Shown: positions 26,214-36,481 of the stretch, in pieces
How the letters are laid out: each line of letters begins with the position of its first letter
How positions within the stretch are numbered: the first letter of the stretch is position 1
Assembly (NCBI GenBank): GCA_029379385.1
Contig: CM055606.1
Location: forward strand, 20,547,142-20,611,141
Source: Quillaja saponaria
Lineage: Eukaryota; Streptophyta; Magnoliopsida; Fabales; Quillajaceae
Reading direction: 5' to 3'
DNA: 64,000 nucleotides
Program-made: the position numbers and the translations under genes
The notes under the pieces: generated by a model
What the model saw: the letters and a program-made list of their open reading frames with translations, nothing else
The model's database searches: none
What the model was told of the DNA's origin: nothing

Positions 26214-26869
26214 TTTTGATGGTATTTTCATCATATTTAGTTTTAATAATCATATTCTACAATTCATCAGTTATTTTTATCAGCTAGCCTTGAGCCAAGA
26301 TGTTGCAAATTAATTATATGAGATAGCGCGATCAATGATATTCTAATAATTTATGCTTTGTCTATTTTTCTGCCAATTATGCAAGTTGGAATACTTAAAA
26401 AAAAAAACACTTAAATTTTAATTTTAAAGCGTTCATTTATTGTGAATAAACTTAAAAATCTAATTTCAAAATATCAAAGTAGTATAAATGTAACATATTT
26501 TTGGATCAAAGAGTATATACTTTTAATTATATATAATATAGTTTTTTAATAAATTCCAAATACCTAGCTCCCTGTTCAGTTACTCTTTAGGGTCAGTGAG
26601 CCCTTAATTTCACTGAAGAAACGGCCAAGCCAAGCAATTCAATTGTTACTTGCCAGATAATATTTTATTTTTCAATTCCAGTCCATTCCATGTTTTCCTT
26701 TGTACAATATACACCACACACCAAATTAAATATCATACACCGTTTGTCTTTTTATTTTAATATCTATACTATTCTAAATGTGAGAGAATCATCCGAAGAA
26801 TTGGTCTGCCTTCTAGATTTTAGAGTATGATTAATAAATGTAAATGTAAGCTTCCCCAACACAAAAAAA

Positions 26870-27035
26870 AGAAAAAAAATTGTTTATATGTTCTCTCAGT
26901 CACTTATGGTCACAACTCACAAGGAGGAATGTTCTTGTTACAACAATCGGGATTGATGACCCAAATGTTCTTGCATGCAATTTTTGTAATAAAAAGTGTT
27001 GCAAGTACTTGTCTATCTGTTATAATGTGATGCTA
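26870..27035 (+). pseudogene. degenerate, rearranged GASA last-exon remnant
   Basis: Short blocks match the last exon of the upstream GASA gene but carry stops and are out of order. TCAGTCACTTATGGTCACAA recalls SGTYGH, and GGAGGAATGTTCTTGTTACA with AACAATCGGGATTGA recalls KEECPCYNNW. A CCAAATGTTCTTGCA block recalls PKCP. After these comes a block reading CNFCNKKCCKY, which should precede them. There is no signal peptide or first exon. It is probably a decayed tandem duplicate that was also rearranged. Confidence 0.7.
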
Positions 27036-27454
27036 GCTATTATTGCCTATTTATGAGATACATTATATACATCATGTGGTCTGAGTTCATGTTTATGCAA
27101 AAGGGTGTAGGGAGTTGATGGATCTTATTTTAATGCTTATACATTAATCTATACTTTCTTCATGGTTGGGGGTTTGGGAGTTGTATATATCCTTAATTAT
27201 TCCTTAATACAGGTCTAGTTTTCTTAGCTGTGTTTTATGTATGGGTTTGTTCTTGAGTCTCTATGCTTCTGGATTGAAATCAGTTATCATATGTACTTTC
27301 AGTTTGGCTGCGCCTGTTAAAAAAAAATTTCTTTACTAAACAAATTTGGTGAAACAAATTATAAGCTTTTTTTCTACAACTTGACATATATAACAAAGAA
27401 ACCAGAAGCTAAATCATGAATATTAAATTAAAAGAGACCAGCAGAAACTCAATG

Positions 27455-28440
27455 TCAGCCTCCTTCCAGTTCCAGATAGGCAAATACAAATTAATGAATC
27501 TAAATTAGAAGACATTTGTTGGTATGTATAGCAACAGAAGTTGCATTAGGATTTGATTCATGGCTTCTCTTCTGTTTCACACTGCTCCTGGTTCAATGAT
27601 CTTATCTTTTCTTCCCACAAAGGACATTCCAGTTTCCTTGAGTTGGGCTCTCAAGATTGTGGCTGCAAATCGAGTTTTCAATTCTTGAACACGGGTGTTC
27701 TCCTTTGGTGACAAAAGGGTCTCATAGCCAAACAAGTTCCATTCTTTTTTATAAGCAGCAGCAGCGGATTTCACAGAGCTCTGATGATCATCATGATCAT
27801 TACTTGCTTGGACACAGGGGAAAATCCGTCACATTCACAGCAGAATTCTTGGATTGATCAGGGAGAGCAGTTCTTGATTTTTTTTGAGCATAGGTTGTGC
27901 ATACATTCCCCACCATGATCTCTCAGCCTCTTCCTTGATTCAAATTTTGCTTTTCCTTCAATAACGTTGTCCCTCTTTCTTATCTTCAACTTCAACGTCT
28001 TCATCTTCAAAACCTTCTCTGATCAGTAAAGTAATTAAGATTGTGAGTGTAGCTAGCAGGCAGATAAAAGAAGCAGACCACAAGTGTTATATTTATACAA
28101 GATTTATGGTTACCTTGTGAAACAAGGAATAGAGTTACCTTGCGAAACAAGGATTATGATTATAGGGCTGTTTTTTTTTTTTTTTTTTTTGGTTTCCTAA
28201 AAAATAAATATATAAGACAATTAATTAGACAATCGACTTTATATTTTCTTTGATATGATATTTAACAAATTCAAAGATAAAATACATGCACAATTAGAAT
28301 TTAATTATTTTAGATTAAGAACATGATAATCAGAAAAAAGTCTACAAATTAAAATAAAACTATAATCTTATCACAATTAAATAATTAATTGCCTGGAAAA
28401 TTCATTTTAATCACCTGATGCTACTTCTTTTACCTATTTA
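27455..28440 (-). repeat. inverted-duplication arm A
   Basis: The reverse complement of this stretch matches 47100-48123 along its length: promoter region, coding sequence and 3' flank. Shared words include GTAGCATCAGGTGATTAA, GATTATCATGTTCTTAAT, AACACTTGTGGTCTGCTTCT and the coding sequence for SAAAAY. Arm A holds a poly-T run at 28171-28190 (plus strand), a doubled CCTTGTTTC(A/G)CAAGG motif and other indels relative to arm B. Confidence 0.88.
27577..28004 (-). pseudogene. broken copy of the unrecognised small gene
   Basis: Begins at an ATG matching that of the plus-strand copy at 47612, but the frame is interrupted: near 27815-27822 it has one base more than the other copy (TTTTCCCCTGTGTCC against CTTTCCCGGTGTCC). 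Downstream it reopens as SSVKSAAAAYKKEWNLFGYETLLSPKENTR..., almost identical to the other copy. The two then end differently, because after RAQLK the reading frames diverge by small indels (here ETGMSFVGRKDK; there KLQCSLWEEKTR). Confidence 0.75.
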
Positions 28441-29640
28441 TTCAGTGTTGTTATTATCTCCTTGTTTTTATGTAAGTTTGTATAGATTTTAAAATATTGG
28501 AGAGATCGTATAATATCTTTAAATTTTAAAAGAATATTAGAGTAATTTACTTACTTTTTATTTATTTATTTATTCTTTCAGTTTAATTATATTTTTAATC
28601 TTATAATTTAATTCTAATTTTAATTACGTTTTTCTATTTTAAAATCATGCAATTAATTTCTTATAATTTCATAATCGTTTTAGTTACGTCTCTAATGTTA
28701 TTTGTGGTTAACGATGTTAAGTAGCTAACGGGAATGAGGTGAACAGCTACATGGCACACTTGGCCAATAAAAAATTGCCCATAGCAAGTATAAATTTAAA
28801 TAATGTAAATTAAAAAACTAAATTTTTTAAAGAAAATGATCGCTGGATGAAACGCTATGGGTGACTAGTCACCATAGAGTTCTATTCAGTGTTCACTCCC
28901 CTAGTCCACGCCATCTTCAGCAGCTCTGGCTTTGTTCCGCAGCTTTGTAACCCCCTCTTTCTTGTTCATGCTTAATTGTGGTGAGTTCTGACTCACTTTC
29001 TCATAATTCCCAGAGTTTCATTCAAATTTTTCTCCTTTCCCTGTATCATTCTTACTTTACCTACAATAATCCGTTTTTGTCACCATTGATTTTTATTTTT
29101 TTCTTTAGTATGTCACCTTTAGAAATAGTAGTGGTACTAGATATTTATTTTTGGAGAGGCTGACTAAAATTCTAAATAAGCGTTATCAACTATAGTAATT
29201 ACAAAAAAAAGAAAAATTATAAGAAATTCAATGACTCATAAGACATAATAAAAATTTATAAGATATAAAACTTAAAAGATAAAAATAAATATCCTTCAAA
29301 TATATTTTGAATTGCTTAAATAAAATTTAAAATTGTGAGTAACGCTCTTTCAAATTAACAAATTAATATTAATATTTTTTTAATAGTTATTTATTTTAAA
29401 CTAATAACAAAACCCATATAAATATAACATATTTAAAAATTAAACGATAGAATATACTTATTTGTTTGGGCGTTACAAATTTTTGAACTTTAACTCTGAG
29501 TTGTAAGCTCAAGTCCATTTGTCAGTCAGTACTAGGATACTGGTGTTTTTCACGATCTTTAAAATGTTTTGGTTTTTTGTCATCTAATTTTGAGGACCCT
29601 CCACTTATTCCAAGTGAAATCTTGATGTAATGATCTTGGA
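28441..29640. other. intergenic AT-rich DNA
   Basis: No gene recognised. Short open stretches here have no domain or splice support. Confidence 0.4.
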
Positions 29641-30160
29641 ATGGTCACTTAGGCTAGTTGTATGGAATGGTCAAGGGGACCTTGTGATTGGAACATCAGT
29701 TTCATTTGTTAATTGCTATTTTTGGAGGTTGTTTCTGTGGGTGACTTTTTTTATCCTTTATTTGATGGTCTTTATGGTAGGAATGAAGAGGTAAGAGCTT
29801 CAACAAAAGTAGTCTTCCTGGGGAGGGGGATGTTTATGTCCCTTGGCAAAATTTGGTTTCCTCAAGTTTTGTTGAAGGCATGTCTTATTCTTGATCAGCA
29901 ATCCCAAATGACAACGAAAAGTTGTCCATGTTTGGTGCCAAATCTAGATTTGTTATCCCTAAAATAAATTGTCAGGTTCATAGGTCCCCATATTTCGAGG
30001 GGCCAAAAAACCTGGAGGTGTTGAAGCATCTAATGAAGAAAGTACCAAACAAATGCTGAGGAAAATGAAATGGGGGCCCTGATCTGACACAATATGCTAC
30101 TGTAGGAAGGGGAAGAACCTCAGCTTTTCAGGTGTTTCTGGCACTTCAAATTATATTCAT
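29640..30160 (+). pseudogene. decayed SF1/KH-type RNA-binding protein fragment, copy 1
   Basis: Interrupted frames read SMFGAKSRFVIPK (about 29929-29967), then, after stops and a shift in a run of A, KKPGGVEASNEESTKQMLRK and KWGPDLTQYA. The same passage recurs at 35576-35730, where the frame is open for longer. The sequence resembles the N-terminal part of a divergent SF1/branchpoint-binding-like KH protein; this assignment is from memory of the family and uncertain. It is clearly nonfunctional. Confidence 0.6.
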
Positions 30161-30561
30161 CTTTTTTCTTCAGTATTTCTAATGCAATTTTTCATTAAAA
30201 AAGTAATGTAACTTCGACTCCTCCCTTCTTTTTAGGGTAGATAATCACATGTCAAATACTTGAGAACCCTTTCATTAGATAGAAAAAAATCTTGAATTCA
30301 GACCACTTTAGAGCCATTTAGTTATCCTAATTTCCGGTGTCGGTATTAAAATCTTGTGATTCCTGGTGCTGCTATGTGATTTTGCTGCATGTGGTGTTGT
30401 ACAAATGTTAAGAAGGTTCAAGTAGATCAAATAAGATATCAACTAGACTAGATAATGTTTGAGGTTGGGGACGCATGACTCACCACTGGCTGCTGAGAAC
30501 CCGGATCCCAACTGGTCCAGCTCTGAAGTTGATAGAAAAGTTAGCGACAGTTGATATTGGA

Positions 30562-30571
30562 GCTTATTTTG
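30562..30571 (+). repeat. left target-site duplication of the Mutator-like element
   Basis: GCTTATTTTG directly precedes the left terminal inverted repeat and recurs exactly at 35282-35291 after the right one. A direct repeat of 9-11 bp is the Mutator superfamily signature. Confidence 0.93.
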
Positions 30572-30810
30572 GGGGTTTTGGACAAAAGGGTCCAAATTCT
30601 AGGATTTTTATACAAAAATGGTAATTTTTTTAGTATAATAGTCAAAATAGGGTAAACTCTGAAACCATATTTTCAAAAACCGGTTTCTGGCTTCGACTAA
30701 GCATGCCAGTGTCACCCCACTTACCCACAGTACACATGTCACACGCCACGCGGGCGAAATTAAATTAGGCTTGAAACTGACTTTTGAAAAGCTAGTTTCA
30801 TTGAAACTTT
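30572..30810 (+). repeat. left terminal inverted repeat of the Mutator-like element
   Basis: Pairs with the reverse complement of 35045-35281. Long matching blocks include GGTTTCTGG(C)TTCGACTAAG, TGTCACCCCACTTACCCACA and CGCCACGCGGGCGAAATTAA; differences are scattered substitutions and small indels. Confidence 0.93.
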
Positions 30811-31079
30811 ATCCCCCCGCCAAGGGGCTCGAAGGGGAAAAATAATGTCCTGAAACTGGCTTTTCAAAAGCTTGAAAAGCCGGTTTCAGGCCTGTCCAAT
30901 CTCCTGCACCCTTGCAGGGTAGGGCTTCAGCGTTGCAGCCTGCAATGCTGTAGTGATAGGGTGCCTCAAAATTATTGTGTGACCTACGTACAATAACACA
31001 ATAATTTTTTTAACCTCCAATAATTTCCCCCTCCCCTCTATATTACAACTCCCTCTCCTCTAATAAATGCACGTCTTCA

Positions 31080-31740
31080 TATTTCAAATCCTTTTAATTT
31101 ATTTTTTTATGAGTATTGTAAATTTTTTTATTTTTTTATGGGTTTTTGAAATTGAAAAAAATTTCAAATATATGATAACTTATAAGTGAGTTTTTGTGAA
31201 ATATATGATAATTTTTAAATTAAAATTTTTATTGTATGATATTTTTAAAATTAAAATATATAGTAATTTTTTAATTTATAGTATATAATATTTTATAAAT
31301 TTAAGTATATGATAATTTTAAAATTTTAGAATTTAAGATTTTGATAATTTTTTAATTTATCATAAATATTTTTAAAATTCATGATATCTTTTAAATATAA
31401 AATATATGTTAATTTATATATTTATAGTTTATGATATATTAAATTTTAAAATGTATGATAAATTTTAAAGTGTATAAAAATTATATGGAATTAAAAATAT
31501 ATGATAAATTTTAAATTTATAGTGTATGACAGTTTTTAAATTTTAAAATTTGGTATTTCTAGAATTTAAGATTTTTGATAATTTTGTAATTTTATAGTGT
31601 ATCATAAATGTTTTTATTATAGTTTATGATATTTTAAATTCATGATATTGCAAATTTTTAAATTTTACTATATTTTTTTAATTTAAAGAATATAATTTTT
31701 AAACTTATTTGAAATGATTTAGTAAAAAGAAAAAACATTA
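31080..31740 (+). repeat. AT-rich degenerate tandem array inside the Mutator-like element
   Basis: About 650 bases nearly all A and T, built from degenerate copies of a word like TATGATAATTTTTAAATTTTA. The words TATGATA and TTTTAAAATT recur many times. No coding potential. Confidence 0.75.
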
Positions 31741-32239
31741 AATTATTTTAAAAATTAATGGAGCACACTTATTCGGATCAGTATACTTGTCTACACGATG
31801 AAGACGTTGTCTCGATGTTAATGGCTCAGGTCTGGTTCTAGTTGATGATCTGTGACCACCACAACGTCCATGACAGCCACAATATGAGCTACGGTTGTCT
31901 TGGTATTTTTTCTTGTTATCGAGTGTGAGTTTCTAATAAGAAATGGTTGTTTGATGTTTTCAACTCTGATGACCAATTTTGTTTATATAAGCAAATATTT
32001 CTTGTTATTGTCAAAATAATGTCACTTGAATATATACTGAAGTAGTCAAAAATTTAATAGGTGAGTTTAAAGTAATGTCAGCATGTCTGTTCACATGTAA
32101 AGTAATGTCAACTTATCCAATTTACAAGTATAACTAAATTAAAACATAAACCAGGAAGACTCTTCCCATTACAAGTAACAAACACAAAAATTAAAAATTA
32201 AAAAACTTAAACAAGGATTTCGAGCAATACTGGTCTACA

Positions 32240-33535
32240 AAAAATGACCCCCTATACCACATGGGCGTGGTCTTCTCCTCCTTGCCAGGTTTCGCCTAGG
32301 TGGTACATCAGCCTTGTCATCAAGATCTTCTGACTGAGGTATGTCATCAGCACCTGCTAAATCCTTCCTCAGCTTGCACACCTAAACCCATACCCGGGTC
32401 ATATGATGCAGGTGTACTACCATACTGAAAGTATGGCAGCTACGGTATGGGAGAGTTAAAAATCTCGCTTGATTGCTGTGCAAAGCCCGGCATAAGCTGA
32501 TGATATATAGATGAACTACTTGCCATATAAGGAGGTGGAGACATATGTGCTGGAGATGGAATATACACATCTGATGGTCGGACATCAGCATCAACACGTC
32601 TATAAGATACCGACTGTCCAGGGACATCAGTCTTACTGCGTCTGCGACATTGTGATGACAATGATGATGATGATGATGATGTCGAATGAGTAGAATAGGA
32701 AGGAGCTGGAGCAGCATGGATAAGACCAACTCGTGTAAGATATCTCCTACTGATACGTCTATACCACTCATTGTACTCGAGTGTATAAGCAGCATGACCA
32801 TATGCAACTCCGTATGCAACCTACCCTGTCTGGACCAGATGGTACCTCATTCCCCAAATGGCTATATGGTTAGCATGTAGCCAACGGTAGTCTGTGATGC
32901 CCCGTCCCCGAATATCACATTTGTGCAAGGTTTCATCAACCTCAATGTCAGTAGGGTTTTCTGGTATAGGTTGCTGGTATCCAAACTGATGCATTATCCT
33001 ATCCACTTTCTGATACTCAACAATATGAAAACAAATTAAGGGTATTTTAGCACCCCAAATATGCTGGTCTCGATAACAATAGTTTGGTATCAAGTGTCTC
33101 AGCTCATCATCAATGTATGGTAGTGATATGAACTGCAATCCAAAAACAGTGTCAATGTTTTAATAAATAAAACATTGCAACATGAATATGTTAAATGGTA
33201 CATAGATTTAAGATAAACTTGTAATTACCTGCTCTGTTGACATCCTGCCCCAGCTGTACTGTCCTGCGACATATAAGTTTTCCAGCAGAGATAAGAAACA
33301 AATGTGCACATGTGTACTCGTCTTACTGGTGAATAATAATCCACTCATCAGCTATAATATATAAGCTCGTGCATATCTCTGCGCTGTAATGTCATCACCG
33401 TCGGCTGGGACATTCTGAAATGTCATTCCTAACCAGCTCATTTTCAATGTGTTACTCTTAACAACTGTAGCAGGGGGCACAATTCCCAATAATCGCTCGC
33501 ACTCAGTTGCGACGTCAGCACCAGCTAGGCATTAT
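32240..33535 (-). pseudogene. degenerate plant mobile domain (PMD) gene inside the element
   Basis: Plant-mobile-domain proteins (the 'serine/threonine-protein phosphatase 7 long form homolog' or MAIN-like group) are transposon-associated and partly domesticated. On the minus strand a first block reads GIVPPATVVKSNTLKMSWLG then AQRYARAYIL, where a stop follows. Then come LSLLENLYVAGQYSWG and, past a possible intron (about 33228-33135), PYIDDELRHLIPNY, WGAKIPLICFHIVEYQKVDR, MHQFGYQQPIP and ITDYRWLHANHIAIWG (33138-32821). After another stop (TG*VAYG) a Ser/Pro-rich tail continues to about 32440. The leucine-rich middle of the usual domain is missing or short. I infer a captured gene now decayed. 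Confidence 0.8.
32658..32681. repeat. (ATG)n microsatellite in the PMD tail
   Basis: A run of ATG units (plus strand) encodes the poly-Ser or poly-His stretch of the tail, depending on frame. Confidence 0.85.
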
Positions 33536-33765
33536 TAATGGGTTGAATTAATAATAGTACTTGGACATCGACAAATTATAGTCAGGTACTCTCTTCTTCT
33601 ATCAACCTTCAAGGACTTGCATAAACGAGCATGAAACTCTACATACTTAATACGCTTGGGTACACGAATGCACTTAACGGGACCTGAATCGTATTCAAGC
33701 CCGTTCGAACCAGTACGCATCTCACCATTAATGTAACACATAATTCTAATTTCTTCCATTATCAA
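33535..33765 (-). pseudogene. MULE transposase N-terminal-like fragment
   Basis: An open frame of 76 codons reads IRIMCYINGEMRTGSNGLEY, then IKYVEFHARLCKSLKVDRRR and a CRCPSTIIN end. This pattern (hydrophobic strand, NGE, Gly-rich loop, then a helix) is what I expect of the N-terminal domain of plant MuDR/MURA-type transposases. Only this fragment is present; the zinc-finger and DDE parts were not found, which implies internal deletion or replacement by the PMD gene. Confidence 0.55.
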
Positions 33766-34960
33766 ACTTACACCTTCAAAATGCTTTAAAATGTTATAAA
33801 ATTTCCTCCTTATATTGTTAATGAATTCACTAATTTACATAGATTAACTATAGACTACTAATCATAATAAATGATTCAAATTATAATACCCAAATTACTA
33901 ATTAATTCAAATCATCACAATTAATTCAAATTAAAACTATCCAAATTACTAATTAATTCAAACAACACAAATTTATTAATTATAATGTATATTTTAAATA
34001 ATTATATTAAAATATTATGGTTTCATCTTTAAGTTAATTATAAATATTAATTTTGTCTATTATGAATTAATTAAATAAATAAAAAAATATCATTACATAT
34101 TAAAACATAAAAATACTATCTATAAATTAATTACATTAAAACATACAAATACAAAAAAAAATCTATTTATCATAAATATATTACTATAAATTTCCCAAAA
34201 AAAAATACTATTTATAAATTAGTCACTAATTTTAAAATATAAAACTACTGCAAATATAGGTACATGCATACAACAATGATAAATACAACTTTCTACAAAA
34301 TTAATTCTTCTTTATGACTTACCAGGTAAGAAGCAAATGAGCAAAAAGTATCAACACCGACAACGTGATTTTAACAATAATTCTAAAAAAAACATAAATA
34401 AACTTAGAATAATAGAACATATATATCGATTTTAACATTAAATGGTTTATATAATTTATATTTATATTTTATTTTAAAAAATTTAAATGGTATAAGTAAT
34501 TTAAATAATTAATAATTAAATATTACTAATTATAATAAATATTATAAATTAATCGTAATATATATAATAATATATATGATTAAAATTTGTAAAAATAATA
34601 GGTTGTAAATAAAATTTTCAAAAAGAAAATAATTTAATTTAACTAAAAATAATAATAATAATTTTTTAAATTAAAATTTTTATAACTTACCAAGATTTTG
34701 CTTGCAAATAAAATGTCAGAGGAGATCAAAGAAGGAAGAGCATGAAAATATTAAAGGAGAAAAAGGATGAAGGTGATTACAGATAAGGATGATGAATGTG
34801 TTGAGTTTGTTGGAGGAGAGTCTGTGAGAAAACGAGGGATGAAAGGTGAGTCTCGGGATGAAGGATGAAGGTGAGGAGAGTGTGAGGAGTGTGTATTATA
34901 GAAAGGATGGGGGAGGGACGAGGGGCGACTTGAATTATTACAGGGGGGCCTGGGACGTGC

Positions 34961-34992
34961 ATCGCTAGGCTGCAAGGCTGCAGCCTAGCGAT
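34961..34992. repeat. hairpin in the right subterminal region of the Mutator-like element
   Basis: Two perfect 14-base arms, ATCGCTAGGCTGCA and TGCAGCCTAGCGAT, are separated by four bases. Confidence 0.95.
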
Positions 34993-35004
34993 TCAGAGTT
35001 GCAG

Positions 35005-35030
35005 GCTACCCTGCAGCGCTGCAGGGTAGC
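35005..35030. repeat. 26-base perfect palindrome next to the right TIR
   Basis: The half-site GCTACCCTGCAGC is followed immediately by its reverse complement. Related words (GCAGGGTAG, GCAGCCTGCA) occur in the left subterminal region at about 30915-30950. Confidence 0.95.
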
Positions 35031-35044
35031 TTGCAATTCTGCAA

Positions 35045-35281
35045 AGCACACAATCTGAAACCGGCTTTTGTAAAGCCGGTTTCAACCTAATTTAATTTCG
35101 CCCGCGTGGCGCGTGATGTGTGTGCTGTGGGTAAGTGGGGTGACATGGCATGCTTAGTCGAACCAGAAACCGATTTTTGAAAATACGGATTCAGAGTTTA
35201 CCCTAATTTGACTATTAAAGTAAAAAATTTACCGTTTTGTATAAAAAATTATAGGATTTGGACCATTCTGTCCAAAAATCC
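35045..35281 (-). repeat. right terminal inverted repeat of the Mutator-like element
   Basis: Reverse complement of the left repeat (30572-30810), with scattered differences. Followed directly by the second copy of the target site at 35282-35291. Confidence 0.93.
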
Positions 35282-35291
35282 GCTTATTTTG
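35282..35291 (+). repeat. right target-site duplication of the Mutator-like element
   Basis: GCTTATTTTG, identical to 30562-30571. Confidence 0.93.
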
Positions 35292-35539
35292 CTTACTGAT
35301 TTCCTGAACGCTGTAAATGAACTCCTTCATAAACTAATGACGTTAGACTTTGTGGATCTATAGGTCGGAAATGCTGGAACTTTAAAAGCGCGAAGCAATA
35401 GGTTTGTCTGCTTTCTGTAGATATATCTTTATGTGTTAATTTTCATTTTCATGGAAATATTGTTCTTATTGATATTCAAGTGAAACAATGAAACTAATCC
35501 AATTTACACTTTGTTTCAAACCTGTGTTAAAAGAGGGCA

Positions 35540-36080
35540 GGTTTCAAACTAATCCAGTTTGCCTTCTCTTCTGCACCATACAAGAGGCCAAAAAACCTGG
35601 AGTTGCTGAAGCAACTAATGAAGAAAGTACCATACAAATGCTGAGGAAAACGAAATGGGGCCCTGATCTGACGCAGGATGCTACTTCCAGAAGGGAAAGA
35701 GCCTTAGCTTTTCAAGTTTCTGGCACTTCAAGTTATATATTAAACTTTGTAAAATCTACACATCTTCATGATATCTAATTTTCAGTTTCTGTTGAAAGCA
35801 ATGGAAACCAAAAGTTAGTAATGTTAACAGTGTGCAATTTTTCCTTTATAGTTGAAGGAGTATCTTGGGTACAATTTTATTGGTCCAATACTTGGTCCTG
35901 AAAGTGATAACAAAAGCAACAAGAGAAGGTAAGAAGCATAGTTCTGATTTTCTTTACCTAATTAATGAATGTGTATCAGGAAATTGGAGCAAACATACAA
36001 GTTCATGGTACTAAAGCAGAGATAAGAGAGAAGTTAAGTTCTTCAGTTGAGATTGGCTGCATTCGCTATTCAATGAGGTA
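35540..36080 (+). pseudogene. decayed SF1/KH-type RNA-binding protein fragment, copy 2
   Basis: Exon-like block 35576-35730 reads AKKPGVAEATNEESTIQMLR then KWGPDLTQDATSRRERALAF and matches copy 1 near 30000. Downstream, blocks at about 35853-35930 (LKEYLGYNFIGPILGP) and 35975-36080 (EIGANIQVHGTKAEIREK) resemble the KH domain of SF1-like branchpoint-binding proteins (family pattern YPGYNFIGLIIGP...ETGAKI). Stops follow after SMR. The GXXG loop and much of the domain are altered or absent, so it is not a working gene. Confidence 0.6.
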
Positions 36081-36481
36081 GTCAAATTGGTATCCAAGAT
36101 AATGCTTTCAAGTTTCATCTGCTGAAGAATGAGAGATTAATAAAAGAAACATGCTCCACCTCTACAAACTGAGATGACAGGTGTTGCAGGAATAATACTC
36201 ACCTATAAAAAAATTCAAAGCAAAAAAGAGATTAATTGCTAATAGCTATCCTGTACTTGGCCAACAAGAAAAATAAAAAAAACAGAAATGAGCAAAATAA
36301 TTTTCTTTTGAAACTTTGCAGTAGTACATATGATTCTCAGATTGGTCAACTTAATTGTACATCCAACAATTTCAGCAAAATCCATTCAAGGTCACATACC
36401 AACATAACAAACAAACAAAAACTATTCATTAGCCTTATTGCATTTGTACCTCCTCGCCCTGAAAGTTTTGGGAAAATGGTA

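Larger units (their letters stand above)
30572..35281 (-). mobile_element. Mutator-like element (4,710 bp) carrying plant-mobile-domain sequence
   Basis: Bounded by a perfect 10-bp target-site duplication, with terminal inverted repeats of about 235 bp (left 30572-30810, right 35045-35281). The ends read GGGGTTTTGGACAAAAGG and, on the opposite strand, GGATTTTTGGACAGAATGG. Inside, all on the minus strand, are a fragment like the N-terminal region of a MULE transposase (33765-33535) and a degenerate plant-mobile-domain gene (about 33535-32240). No intact transposase catalytic (DDE) domain was recognised, so the element is nonautonomous as it stands. It sits between two fragments of an SF1/KH-like pseudogene. 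Confidence 0.92.
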
